A stretch of 64,000 bases of DNA from Amborella trichopoda (taxonomy: Eukaryota; Streptophyta; Magnoliopsida; Amborellales; Amborellaceae). Below are positions 21,031-33,000 of the stretch, in pieces. A program made the position numbers and the translations under genes. A model generated the notes under the pieces. The model had not been told where the DNA came from. It did not search any database and worked only from the letters and a program-made list of their open reading frames with translations. The DNA is taken from NCBI RefSeq assembly GCF_000471905.2, contig NW_006500355.1, positions 125,951 to 189,950 of the forward strand, read 5' to 3'. Positions within the stretch are counted from its first letter, which is position 1. The number at the start of each line of letters is the position of its first letter.

Positions 21031-23420
21031 TTTTCCTAATTCTTCACATTCTTTTAAACAACATTTAACTTTTTATATAATTTAATATAATATTTTATAA
21101 TTATTTTTTGATTATTTAATAAGATATTTTTCCTTAAAATTTGTTAATTTGATGTATCAATTCTTGACCAAATTTTATTGATGCATTATTTTAGTGCATG
21201 TGTTTTCACTTAGGTAAAGTGTGACAAAATTCAGTTTCACTATGGTACGTTGCTTTATAATTCTATTGTTTGTTTTTTGGTTATTTATCCTAAAAGTTCA
21301 CATAAATCTAATTATAACTCTTCGTAATATTAGTTTTTTTTTGTTATAAAATGACAAATGTGAAGCACGATAAAATTCAAATTCACTTTGAGATGTTGCT
21401 TTATAATTTTTTTATTTTCTTTTTAAGCTTTCATCTTATAAGTTCACATAAATCTAGTTGTGTCTCCTCCTAACATTATGTTTCTTACTTTTAAAGTAAT
21501 TGATCATACTGTCATAATCAACTTTATGCGATCAAATATATATTTGCCATTTTGTTTTTGTCAATAAAGTTTGTGTCTATTATATGTTGATTTTATCTTC
21601 TCTTATCTTTTTTTTTTTTTTCCATATATTTTATTTGTATCACGTGGATTGGTAACTTAAAGTAACTGAGGAGATCTTTTATTCTATCTAAATCCAATAT
21701 TTAAATAAGACATGCCCATCTTTTAAATTTTATCGTGAGGATTTTATATTTTTAGTTTATCATTATTAGAAAGCTAATTGATTGAATTTATTTTAGATTT
21801 ATATTCAATTTTATGGTGAAACACTTATGCATGTAAGCTAAACCCTTTTTTATTTTTTTGTCAATAATATTTATTTTTCTTCTTTTTCAATATCATTCAA
21901 AATTTATTTTGTAAGGAAATGATTTCATTTATTTTTCTTTTTCTTTCTTTGGCTTTCTCCTACATGTAAGAGGCATGCTTGGAAAGCTAAGAACATTAGA
22001 TTATTTTTGTAGATATGTTTATGAATTTTATTGTAATTTGTTTATATTTTTATGTATATAATTCTAACTTTTTTTATTTTTATTCAATGACATTTTGGGT
22101 CTTCTTTCCAATTTTCAAAAAATTTAATACTTTTAAATGCTCCATAAAAATTATGTATGGCATTTTACAAATATTTATGATTCTTAAAATTCTTTATTAT
22201 GATTTTTAGCATTTTTATTAATAAATTATAGCAAACATTTTCTATATAAGTATTTTACGATTTAGTTTTTGAGGTTCTATGTTTTGAGTACTATTTATTA
22301 TCTATGCTATGTCGATAAAATTTGATGTTGTAGTTTTTATTTGAATTTTTGTTTTTGGTGAACATGGAGTGTTCCATAAAACAAATATCTTTTGGGCTAT
22401 ATTAAGTTCCATGGATAGATATGCTTTCTATTTTCTATAATTTCTTTTACTTTAATTGTTATTCAATAATTTGAAATACTTTATATTTAGTTTTGGATTA
22501 GTCTATAACTACCAAAAACATAATATCACTTTTAAACTATTCCATTATCTTAATTCTAAAATGTTAATAGTTAAAATTATGTAATTATAAACTACCAAAA
22601 AAACAATATCACTTTTAACTAAATTTTAAATTAAATAACATTTTCAAATATTTTATATGATATAAATTTTTACTTTTTATATTTTTTTTCTAATTTCAAT
22701 ATTTTCAATGGTTTTAAAAATATATTTATAATTGATTTAAGAGATTTTCAAAGCTCATAAAAAGTTAATATTGTATGCTACTCATGTATGCTTTATTTTG
22801 ATGGGTGATTGCATTATTTATTGATTCTACGCTTATATAGTCCTTGCAAACTAAACTTTTCTTAAAATTTGAAATTAGAAGTAGAAATTTAATGTATCTC
22901 AAATAAATTAGAAATTTATATTATTATATTTTTATATATTTGTATTTAATTTTTTAATGGTTTGAAATTTCAGTTATAATTATTTTTTTTGGAGAACTTT
23001 TAAAGTATAAAAATTGATATTTTTTTTTAGCAAATTGTACATATTTTAAATAGTTTATAACCAATTTCTAAATATCAAAGCATGACTTTTTATAAACACT
23101 AAATGCTTTATGATTAATAATTTGGTATAATTTTATGCAATGTAAAATAGTGAGAGATATAGGTAGAGACATAACGTTTAGAGGCTAGAGATGAGTCGAT
23201 CTAAAAAAAACCTATGTGCTCTCCGTTGCATATTTATATTTATATGAATGCTTATTTAGGTGCCCTTCCCGTAATTCATCAACTAGTGTATTCATAATTA
23301 AAGTATTATTTCCCGTACTATACTTTTATTATTGACCTAACTACGCAGAAACCCGCGTGGGCATGGTGAACAATCAAAACAAACCACAAGGAAACATTTC
23401 CCCGATGTTTCAAAGTTCAA
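21030..23420. other. 2.4-kb AT-rich region without identified genes
   Basis: Very T- and A-rich DNA with short frames full of F, I, Y and L. I found no protein similarity, no terminal repeats and no primer site. A partial repeat (cacataaatctagttgt-type) occurs at about 21300 and 21445, so at least part of it is likely an old degraded repeat. Confidence 0.45.
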
Positions 23421-24038
23421 GCACATTTTCCACGTAAACAAACGCGGCCTCTTTTTTTTTTCCGCTTAGGCTGCCCTATATTTTCACCCATGCACCAGGG
23501 GAGAGTTAAAGGAGGCTGGATAACCAGGGGAGAGTTGAAGAAGGCTTGATCGTTTTTTTCTCTCTTCTCATCGCACCATCGCAGTTCCAGTATATATTTG
23601 ATCGAGGAGGTTAGCCCTTTTTTCAAATCATCTCACGCAAGAGCACTTCTTTCTCTGCATCATATGAATCCAATTGAGTAGATCTGTATTTACCTATTGT
23701 GCTTTCTTGTCAAAGTGGATTGTATCGCTCGTTTCGATTTTCCCTGTTTATTTAAGGTCTCTTGACCTTCTTTACCTCCTTGGGTTTTTTACTATCCTTA
23801 TTTTTGTGATGTATTCGACTTCTTATCATAAAAACCAACAAGAGGAATATCTATTTTTGATGGCCGTTTTGTTTCTGTTTTCTATGGATGGAATTCTTAA
23901 TTTTTTTTTTTTAAACACCGTTTGTTTGTCATGCGCCTTTTATTTTTTTAAACACTATGAGTGCTTTGCTCCTTTTTCGATTCGGGTTATTTTATCTGAG
24001 TTGTTCTTCTGATTACAGTGTGATAGTGGGAAGAGAAA
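23420..24038 (+). promoter_or_regulatory. Probable promoter and 5' UTR region of the ABCE gene
   Basis: A TATATATTT element lies at 23591. A pyrimidine-rich stretch ending ttcttctgattacag at 24018 looks like a 3' splice site, which would put a short 5' UTR intron upstream of the coding exon. A donor candidate is gaggag|gttagc near 23610. This is read from signals only; transcript ends are not visible. Confidence 0.4.
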
Positions 24039-27000
24039 ATGGCAGATCAGCGACTGACTCGTATTGCTATCGTAAATTCTGATCGCTGCAAGCCCAAGAA
24101 ATGCCGCCAAGAGTGTAAAAAGAGCTGCCCTGTTGTTAAAACGGGTACAATTCCTTTCCTATTAGTAGGAAAATTTGCAATCATTTGCAGTTGACATTCT
24201 TTCACTTTTAGCTTGGGCATCAGTTCTCTGACATAGATGATTCAAAGGACAAAATTTTGCTTTTAATTAAGGCTGTGGTTTGCATAAGGCTGCAAACTTA
24301 AACAATCAAAGTAATGTGCACCTCCAAACTTTGTTATAAAATGCAATTTTGGTGTTGAAAATTTTTAGGATGGCCCAAGAATCTATTTTTATCTCTAATT
24401 ATAAAATTTTAAACTTAAAAAATGGTTTAAATTGAGCAAATATACACAAGAATGAAATTCATGAAAATGGATGGTCTAGATAATGTCTTGCAAGATGTAT
24501 TATTATTGGGATTTGAAATCTTTGTTTTCTTCATATCAATACATCTTGATGTTGAGATGATCAATTAGATACTTTTCCAACATCAAAATAGGCCTTTTCG
24601 ACGGATTTTTGAGGTGCACCTTAATTCTACATTTTAAGGTGTCAACCGTATATAAAATTTTTCCTTTAATTAAACTCCAATGATTCAAGAGTGCTGTCTA
24701 GACCAAGATTGAGATTTGGCGCCGTGTTACTATGGATATCTAATTGCACCTTTCCTTATTAGGGCTACATTTTTCAATTTGTGGTGTCCGAGGGTGTGAT
24801 GCTTGGTATTGGTTTTAGTGCCCAGAGTTTGCATTGTTTCATGTGTGTTAGTTTGTGATGTTGTGACCCATTATGAGTTCCAATAATTCTCTACATCATC
24901 TTCCTCAGTCTTCTGTCTTACAACGACCACCTCTGTATAATAACTATCGTCACTTAATCCTACCTACTCACCATAAATTTCTTACTAGAAGGTCCGAATC
25001 TAATGTTACTGCAAACCCAAGGACAACTTTTTGTAATCGTCAATCATTAGGTGAGTAATGCTCATTCTCAGGCCAATAGATCGCCTGGTCCACTAAAACC
25101 TACCTCCTCTCAGTGACTACAAATACCTTTTGATGGCTCGGTTCCTCAAATTACTTTTCCCCAATCATAAACTGGAGGAGTGTCTCTAAATGCTTGATGA
25201 TTCCTTTATAGCTACCTTTAAATATAAGAAGTATTACGAAATGGTTAGAGTTCTCTTGTGATATAAAGCCTTTGCATATTAGCTTAATGCATAGTAGTAG
25301 CTACCTCATTTTTTTTTTCCGAAAAAACTATTGCCTACCTCATGACTTTGAGAGGAAATATTTTCTTGCATGGGAGGCTGCGGCTGCCTATATCCTAGGA
25401 AGTGGGATATGTCCCCTGATGCACAAAAAAGGGAAAAAATTAGGATTGCAGCTGAAGGGATACCTGCTCATGTAAGGTCTCAACACGTTTTTAGAGATAT
25501 TGGATATTTTTTGAGAAAGGTTAACTTTATATTAATACAAAGACCACATGATGTGGTAAAAGGCAGCCCACAAGATGGGAGCTCAGTGAACAAAAAAGGC
25601 AAAGGAGCAGAGAACCAAAACAAAAAACAGAAAGCTAAAACTGTAATTTATAGCAAACAGGGGAAGGAAAGAGGTTTATTAGTGAAGTATGTCGAGAGAG
25701 GTGAACAAAAGAGAGAGGAAGAGATAACAAAATGACAAGGTGAGAGTCTTCAAATCCTTGAGTGAGACAGTTTTAAGAAAAATGCTAGGTAGTCCTGAAA
25801 CCGTGGCCTTCTTTAGTTGTGCGAGAGGTCTTAGATGTCAAACATTGGTTCCATAGCCGAGGGTTTGCTCTGATGTCATGTTCCAATTGCAGGGGAGGCA
25901 ACACCCACCGGCCAAAAGGATGAGGTAGAGCACATGAAACCAGTTATGAGCCGCCTAGCTTGAAATACTTGTGGAAATAGGTTGTAATCTCACTAATGTC
26001 TTGAAGATGGGTCCATATGAAGGGGGGGGGGGGTGGGGGGGAGGAGGGAAGGTGTAGGAGGATGAGGTATATCGATGTCTAGGAGTAGTAAGGGTTAGAG
26101 AGAAGGGGNNNNNNNNNNNNNNNNNNNNNNNNNNNNNNNNNNNNNNNNNNNNNNNNNNNNNNNNNNNNNNNNNNNNNNNNNNNNNNNNNNNNNNNNNNNN
26201 NNNNNNNNNNNNNNNNNNNNNNNNNNNNNNNNNNNNNNNNNNNNNNNNNNNNNNNNNNNNNNNNNNNNNNNNNNNNNNNNNNNNNNNNNNNNNNNNNNNN
26301 NNNNNNNNNNNNNNNNNNGGGGGGGGGGGGGGGTTGAGGAGGGGAAAAGGTATTGGAGGATGAGGAATATCATGTCTGGAGAGTAAGGGTTAAGAGAGAA
26401 GGGGATATCACCTCCAGAGAGCAAGGGCTAAGAGAGAAGGGGTGGGGAATAGAATCAAAACAGAATAGGTGTAGGGGGAGAAGAGAGACCGAGATGGAGG
26501 GTTAGGGGGAAGGAAGGTTGGAATGGGGGAACTGACTGAAAATAAAGTAGAGACGAAATATCTCTAAAGGGAAAGCTTTCTATGTTCCCCCTACAACATA
26601 GAAGTTCTATCCTCCACCTTATCCAACCGTCCATTTTTGAATGGAGGGCTAAGATTGCCCCAATCACAATGTCATGTTTCTACACTATTTTATTTTTAAA
26701 TTTTTTTCTATGAACTATTTTGACACCAAAGTTTGGACGTCCATTCCCCTATTAATCTCGCACTAACGAAACATATAGAAAAAATATTTTCAATAAAATA
26801 AAATGACCAAAATACCCCTGAAAGTTTCAAGGGGTATTTTGGTCATTATTTTTTATTGAAAAATTATTGTTAATACTTTTTATAGGTGCGTCCCAATGAG
26901 AAGATGACACGTACCAAATTTCATATTCAGAAATTTTGTATTAAAAAACTAAAAATAAAATGCTTTGAGACGTCGGATCTAAGATCAAATGGTGAGTGGT

Positions 27001-30000
27001 TCTCTTGATAAAAAATGGACGGCTGGATGGTAGGGGAGGATAGAACTTCTATGTTGTAGGGGGAACATAGAAAGCTTTCCCATCTCTAAATTTTTTTTTT
27101 TTTTTTGGTAATAGTTTTTCTTTTTCCTCTATTCCCTTTTTTTTCGTTGTCTTTTTTTCTTTTTTCTTTATTTTTCGAGGGGAGGAGGTGAGAGAGAAAG
27201 GGTAGAGGGAGAAAAGGGGGAGGAGGGAGGGTTTGAAGAAGAGACCGGGGAATGAACGCACCTGTTGAGAGAAAATAAGGGTAGGAAAGGAAAGGTGTTG
27301 TAGGCACCTTCCTTGGCGAGGTGATCTGCAGCTGAGTTGGTCCCTCGGAGAATGTGTTTAAATATCGCATGCGATGATTCATTGCAGATGAGGTAGATGG
27401 AATCAAAAGTGGAGGTAAGTGGCCACAATGGTAGAGGGAGGTTGGATGCCAAGCTAACAACGTTATTGGAGTCGCATTCAACCTGAATTGCTGAATAAAG
27501 AGTGTTGTAGTGGATTATCTTCTTGAGTCCTTCTAGCAAGGCTACAACTTCTGCATTGGTGGAATCAGTGATTCCCAGGGCCTTGAGAAAGAGAGGAATA
27601 GGCCATTGGAATTGGCCAGAGTGCCCTCATATCCAGAGGGACTGGGATGCTGAAAGATGCACCATTTGTGTTAAGTTTTGATATTGCTATGGCGTCTTCA
27701 TCTCAGTTCATGGAAAATCATTCGGAATCCATGCCTGAGCTTTTGTTGTTCTCATGATTGAATCAACTTATGTGGATTCCATTTCTTCGGTCATCAATCT
27801 TCTATCCAATGGTTTGTCTTACCAAGTTAGGATTTTGGTTTAACATTTTGCCAAGCTTAGCAGCCATGCCTACACTAGAGTGGACCACGAAGGATGGACT
27901 ATGGTGGTCTATAGAAAGACTGGAAATCTAATGGTCCTATGGTCCATGCTAGAAACCATACTCTTGGGACTATGGCTGGTCGCAACCCTAAGGTGGGCCT
28001 CGTAGGCTGGCCCCAGGCCTGGTACGAAGCTCATCTACTAACGCCTCGGGATTCCCTCTTAGCCATCCATCCTACGATTCCATCTCAATCCATCTCTCCG
28101 CCTGCCTATTGAACGCCACCTCTCACCATTGCCCCTAATGCTTCTCACCACGTGTCATCTACCGCTCAACCTTGTCTATTTGTTGGTCCACCCTCACTCT
28201 TCATCTTCCTCTGAGTGTCTTTTGCTGACCTCTTGTCATGTTTCCATGGGGGAAATTAATGCTCACCTTAATCATAAAGTTTCAGGCCCATCGCATGTGC
28301 TATCAATCAGTTTGATATCACTCCATCCTCTTATGACTCAGGCCCAGGGGAACTTCTCACTTTGGACCAACAACAAAACTGAGGAAATCAGGTTCCTGAT
28401 AGATGTTCCTTATGTTAGCAGGATGAAGAGTCAGTCAATCACCTCTTCCTTCATTGTCAGCTCACCCATTCTGTTTGGTCGCCTTTTTTTTCAGCTTTTT
28501 GGGGATTCTCTTTGCACTTCCCCTCTCCATTTTCCAACTGTTTCAGGTCCTTTTTCTCTCCCTTTTCCAAAGCCAGTAGATGCCTCTGGATCATAGAGTT
28601 TTAGCTTTGTTGTGGAGGGTTTGGAGGGACAGAAATGCGAGGATCTTTCGTAACATGGCTAGACAGTCTCGGTCTCTTTTCGACGGCATTGTAGCTGAAT
28701 TATACTTTTGGGCACAAAAAATACCAGTGCAAGTAACTTACGGTTGTCCAACTTCCAAGTAATTGGATAACGTTGATGTCCCTTGCTCCTGTTGGGCCTA
28801 TATACCGAGCAGTTTGAAGAACCCATCCACAGGCTTTCTCAAGCTCAATACGTATGGCTTCTCCATAGGTAACCCAGGTCAATCAGGCATAGGGGGAACC
28901 ATAGCCGACTCTGACAGGATCGTGCTCTTTTTCTCTGGTTCTATGGGTTTAGGGGACTACACAACTGCTGAAACCATGGCTTTACTTGAGGGCTTGTTAA
29001 GAACCATACCTTTTCTCTCCTCTTAAAGGGGTCTTTTGGTGGAAGCGGACTCTAGGAGTGTTATAGCATGGGCATCCAAGAGAGCTCAGCTCCCGTGGAG
29101 GCCCACATATATTTTTTATCACATTTTCTTTTTATGCAGGGGTACTAGGGTGACTTTGAATCATATTCAGAGTGCTGCCAATGCAGCAGCAGATAGATTG
29201 GCAAAAGGAGCCCTGGGAATAGTCAGAGTGACTGTTAAATACTTCTTTTTCACTTCCCTCATCTGTTATGTAGGATTCTATTTTGCTTCTGGAAGCCTAC
29301 CCTCTTCCACTCTCATCTTTTCTCATCCTTTGATAGCCACTTATCTCTCTGTGCATGGTTGCTTTTGTTCCCTTTAGGTTCTTCAAAAAAAAAGAGGATA
29401 AAAAAGAGAAAAATATAATAAAAAAATGATTGAGAAACAAAAAAGAGAAGAGGAAGAAAAAAAGGGAAGCATGTTGCTGGTCGATGATCTTGGATTTTAT
29501 CTGCTGTTGTTATCTCCCTTTCCTTTTTTGCATTTCTTACCATACTCTTATATCTTACCCTCCACTCTACAGTTCTTAGAGCTCTGTTTCTGTTTTGGTT
29601 TCATCTCTCTCTCACTCTCTCTCTCCCGCCCTCTCTATGCTCTCTCTATCCCCCTTCTGTTGCTGTCTTTTGCATAATTTCTTGCGCCTTTTCCTGTAGT
29701 CTTCCCCTCAATCTCTCTTTCTCCTATCTTTAGCAAATCTCTTTCACCTCCAACCTTTTGGTTTTGAACTTCTTTTCCTTCTGTACCTAACTTCTTTTCC
29801 TTCTGCACCTACTTTTTGCTAAGTTTATGGTCCTTTTCCTGTAGTGTTTATATTTCTTGCTTCCATCCTTGTAAAGTCTCTTCTGTCACCATTAGCTACA
29901 CTCGTGCTATGTGCTTTCATCTTGCTTCTTCTTCGGTTCAAATCCTTTGATCTCTTTTTGCCTTTGTAGATAGTTTTTGGTAAGTCTAGGTTTTTCATTG

Positions 30001-33000
30001 TTTTTTTACAGTCTAAGCACCCATCTAGTGAGATATCTTTACTACTTAGGTGTGGTTTTTATAATTACTATTATTATTAATACAAGTTAACCTTTTCTCC
30101 AAAAAAAAAAAAATACTTGGAGGAGAATTTGGGCGGTATGGATTATTGCCACAGGATATGATGAACTTGACTTTTCTCAAAAAAGATATGATGAACTTGA
30201 CTTTACCAAAGTAGACACTAAAGAGACTGTGTTCCCATTCTATTCTGTAAGTATCCAAATCGTCTTCAGAGCTTCCACAGTACAAGTCTCTTATCAGCCA
30301 CAGTACAATTTTTGTAAAATTGGCTACGAATTGCCTCACGCACCATGTAAGGTGTTACTACCAAGATGGCACCACCCCTCAACTCCTTCCCTAAGCGACA
30401 ACTACCCCACCCCAACCAACCAAAAAAAAAAAAAGAAAAAGAAAGAAAGAAAAGAAAAGAAAAGAAAAGAAAAGGAAATCTCCTGCACTAAGCTATTCAT
30501 CACCATTCAGACAGCTAGTTGATGGGGTGACTGGTAAATCATGGGCATCAGGGAAAGTTGTGGGCTTGCAACAGGATCCTATGAGATGGGAATAGCTTAC
30601 TTGACAATTCTCTTGAAGGCAATGAACTCATTTCTTAGAAAATAGGAACTGTTGACTATGGGTGTGTACGGTTTTCTGACAATCAAGTAAGAAAATTGCG
30701 GCAATGTTCCAGATAGATATATTCTGTTATGTGATGCTAGGTGCATGGCCTCTCTGGTCTCATCCAAATGTTCCAGATTGGTTTTCGTCGGACAGGCATT
30801 ATACTTAATTATTTAATGGTGCCAGGATTAACCTGTTGTTTCTGTCTTTTTTCAATTTATATTTGGCAATGTGCAGCTTTTCTCTGTCTTCATGACAGGT
30901 GTAATTTATTGATTCCCAGGTGATGAATGAAAATAAATGATTAATATCCCTATGTGAGCTACTTGTAGGTAAACTTTGTATCGAGGTTTCGCCTGCCTCA
31001 AAGATTGCTTATATTTCAGAAGAGTTGTGCATTGGATGTGGTATTTGTGTGAAGGTTTGTATATTGTCGTACATAATTTCTGGGTGAATTGATTTACTTT
31101 AGTGAAATGAATCAAGCTTATTATTGTTTTTGTTGCATGTAGAAATGCCCATTTGATGCTATCCAGATAATCAATCTGCCCAAAGATTTGGATAAAGATA
31201 CAACTCATCGATATGGCCCAAACACGTTCAAGTTGCACAGGTTAGTGCACTTGCAAAGCTCTTTTGTTCAGAAGTTATTTGTAGGTTATCCTATCATACA
31301 TATTTCTGATATGTAGTTTTCCAGGTTGCCAGTTCCAAGACCTGGGCAAGTCCTTGGACTTGTTGGGACAAATGGCATAGGGAAGTCAACTGCTCTCAAA
31401 GTTTTGGCTGGGAAATTGAAACCTAATTTGGGTCGGTATAATGTAAAGACTTCTTCTGGAACCTTTTCTCCTCTTACAATTTCTTGTGAACCTTATGGAA
31501 AATTTCTCATTTACCTTTGTGAAAAAAACATTTCTAGTGTACCATAGGGAAATGTTTAATGCTAGTTGTTTCTGTGCAGAATCCTCCTGATTGGCAGGAA
31601 ATATTGACATATTTCCGGGGATCGGAGCTTCAAAATTATTTCACTCGTATATTGGAAGACAATTTAAAGGTGCCTGGATTCACAATATCTTTATCTAATC
31701 GTTGTAAAGAGTGAGTGTGTTTAGTTATTATATGACACTACTACCATCATTGAAATGCAATTTGTGTGGGATGGAAGTGTATGTCACTTGGCGAAAGAGA
31801 TTTACTCGCCTATGGTAATATATTATATAGTAATATATATTAATATATATTAATATATATTATATATATTATATAGTAATATATATTAATATATATTATA
31901 TATATTATATATAATATTATAATATATACCTTGATATAATGTATATAGTATATTATATATTTACATTTATTTTATTAATGTAACTGTATTATATATAATA
32001 TATATGTATTGTGTATAATATGTATAATATATAATATTTATAAGATATTATTATTAATATATATATATATATATATATATTATACCTTTTCAAGGTATAT
32101 AATATATTATATATTTATATTTAGTTTATAAATGCAACCGTATTATATATAATATATATTATGTATAATATATATAATACATATTATATATTTAATTAAT
32201 ATAATATATTTATATTTCAAAATTTTGCATCTTTTGATGGGGTACATAATATGAAATGCATCAAAGGCTTTCCCGTTTGCTTACTATACCAACATGTATG
32301 AGGGGAATAGCGTTGGAAGTGATCCTATGAGGCTTTCAAGTTGAATATTGATGGGCTTAAGACAAGACAATAGAAATTGAAGAGATGTGAGGGAGCAGCC
32401 GGATCGCATTGATCTTGTTCTCAAAAGGCCTAGATTTGGATTGTGCACTGTGTGATAATCTCTTACTAGAAGCTAAATATAGAAGTGACGAGGTAGGGTA
32501 GTAGGTGAGGACCTGCATACTCTTAGGTCTTGGGTGCTTAAGAGGGATTTGCGGAGTTTGGCTAATAGTTAATTAGGGAAGGGAAAATTATGCACCCATT
32601 GAAGCTTCACCTGTCGATTTGGTAAATACCCTCCCAAAATCAATTATCTAGACATCCTACCCCCCAATACTTTTTCTCACACCCTAAACCCCAACACTAT
32701 TATTTCTTGCATTTACCCCCCTAGTCAAATAGTCAAAGGATTTTGGGACAAAAATGCCCTTACTTTCTACACCTAGTCACGTGTCATTGGGTCTATTCTC
32801 TCTACCTCTATGCCCATACTCTCTCTCTACCCACACTCTCTTTCTCTCTACAAAAAAACCCATTTTGCTCTCTCTACCTCTCTCTATCCATCCTCTCTTT
32901 CTCTCTCTACTCGCCCTCTCTCTCACTTTGTCTCTCTATCCATCCTTTGTCTTTCTCTCTTTAACCGCCCTCTATCTTTCTCTCTGCTCGCCACCTATCT

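Larger units (their letters stand above)
25505..27690 (-). mobile_element. L1-type LINE remnant, minus strand, inside ABCE intron 1
   Basis: At 25505 the sequence tttttgagaaaggttaactt is the reverse complement of an L1 3' end with its poly-A tail. The coding end lies at about 27168-27690 as an RNase H domain in two frames: [13 protein letters not shown] and an SGYEGTL-like stretch, then [27 protein letters not shown], and [17 protein letters not shown]. The first catalytic Asp (usually LN-DGA) is replaced by Asn. The 3' UTR is interrupted by an assembly gap (26109-26318) and by a Mutator-like MITE (26569-27081). Confidence 0.8.

Noticed and set aside
26095-26424. 109-codon ORF spanning the N gap
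   Set aside because: Created by reading through unresolved bases.
31386-31610. Minus-strand 74-codon ORF
   Set aside because: Shadow of ABCE exons 4-5 on the other strand.
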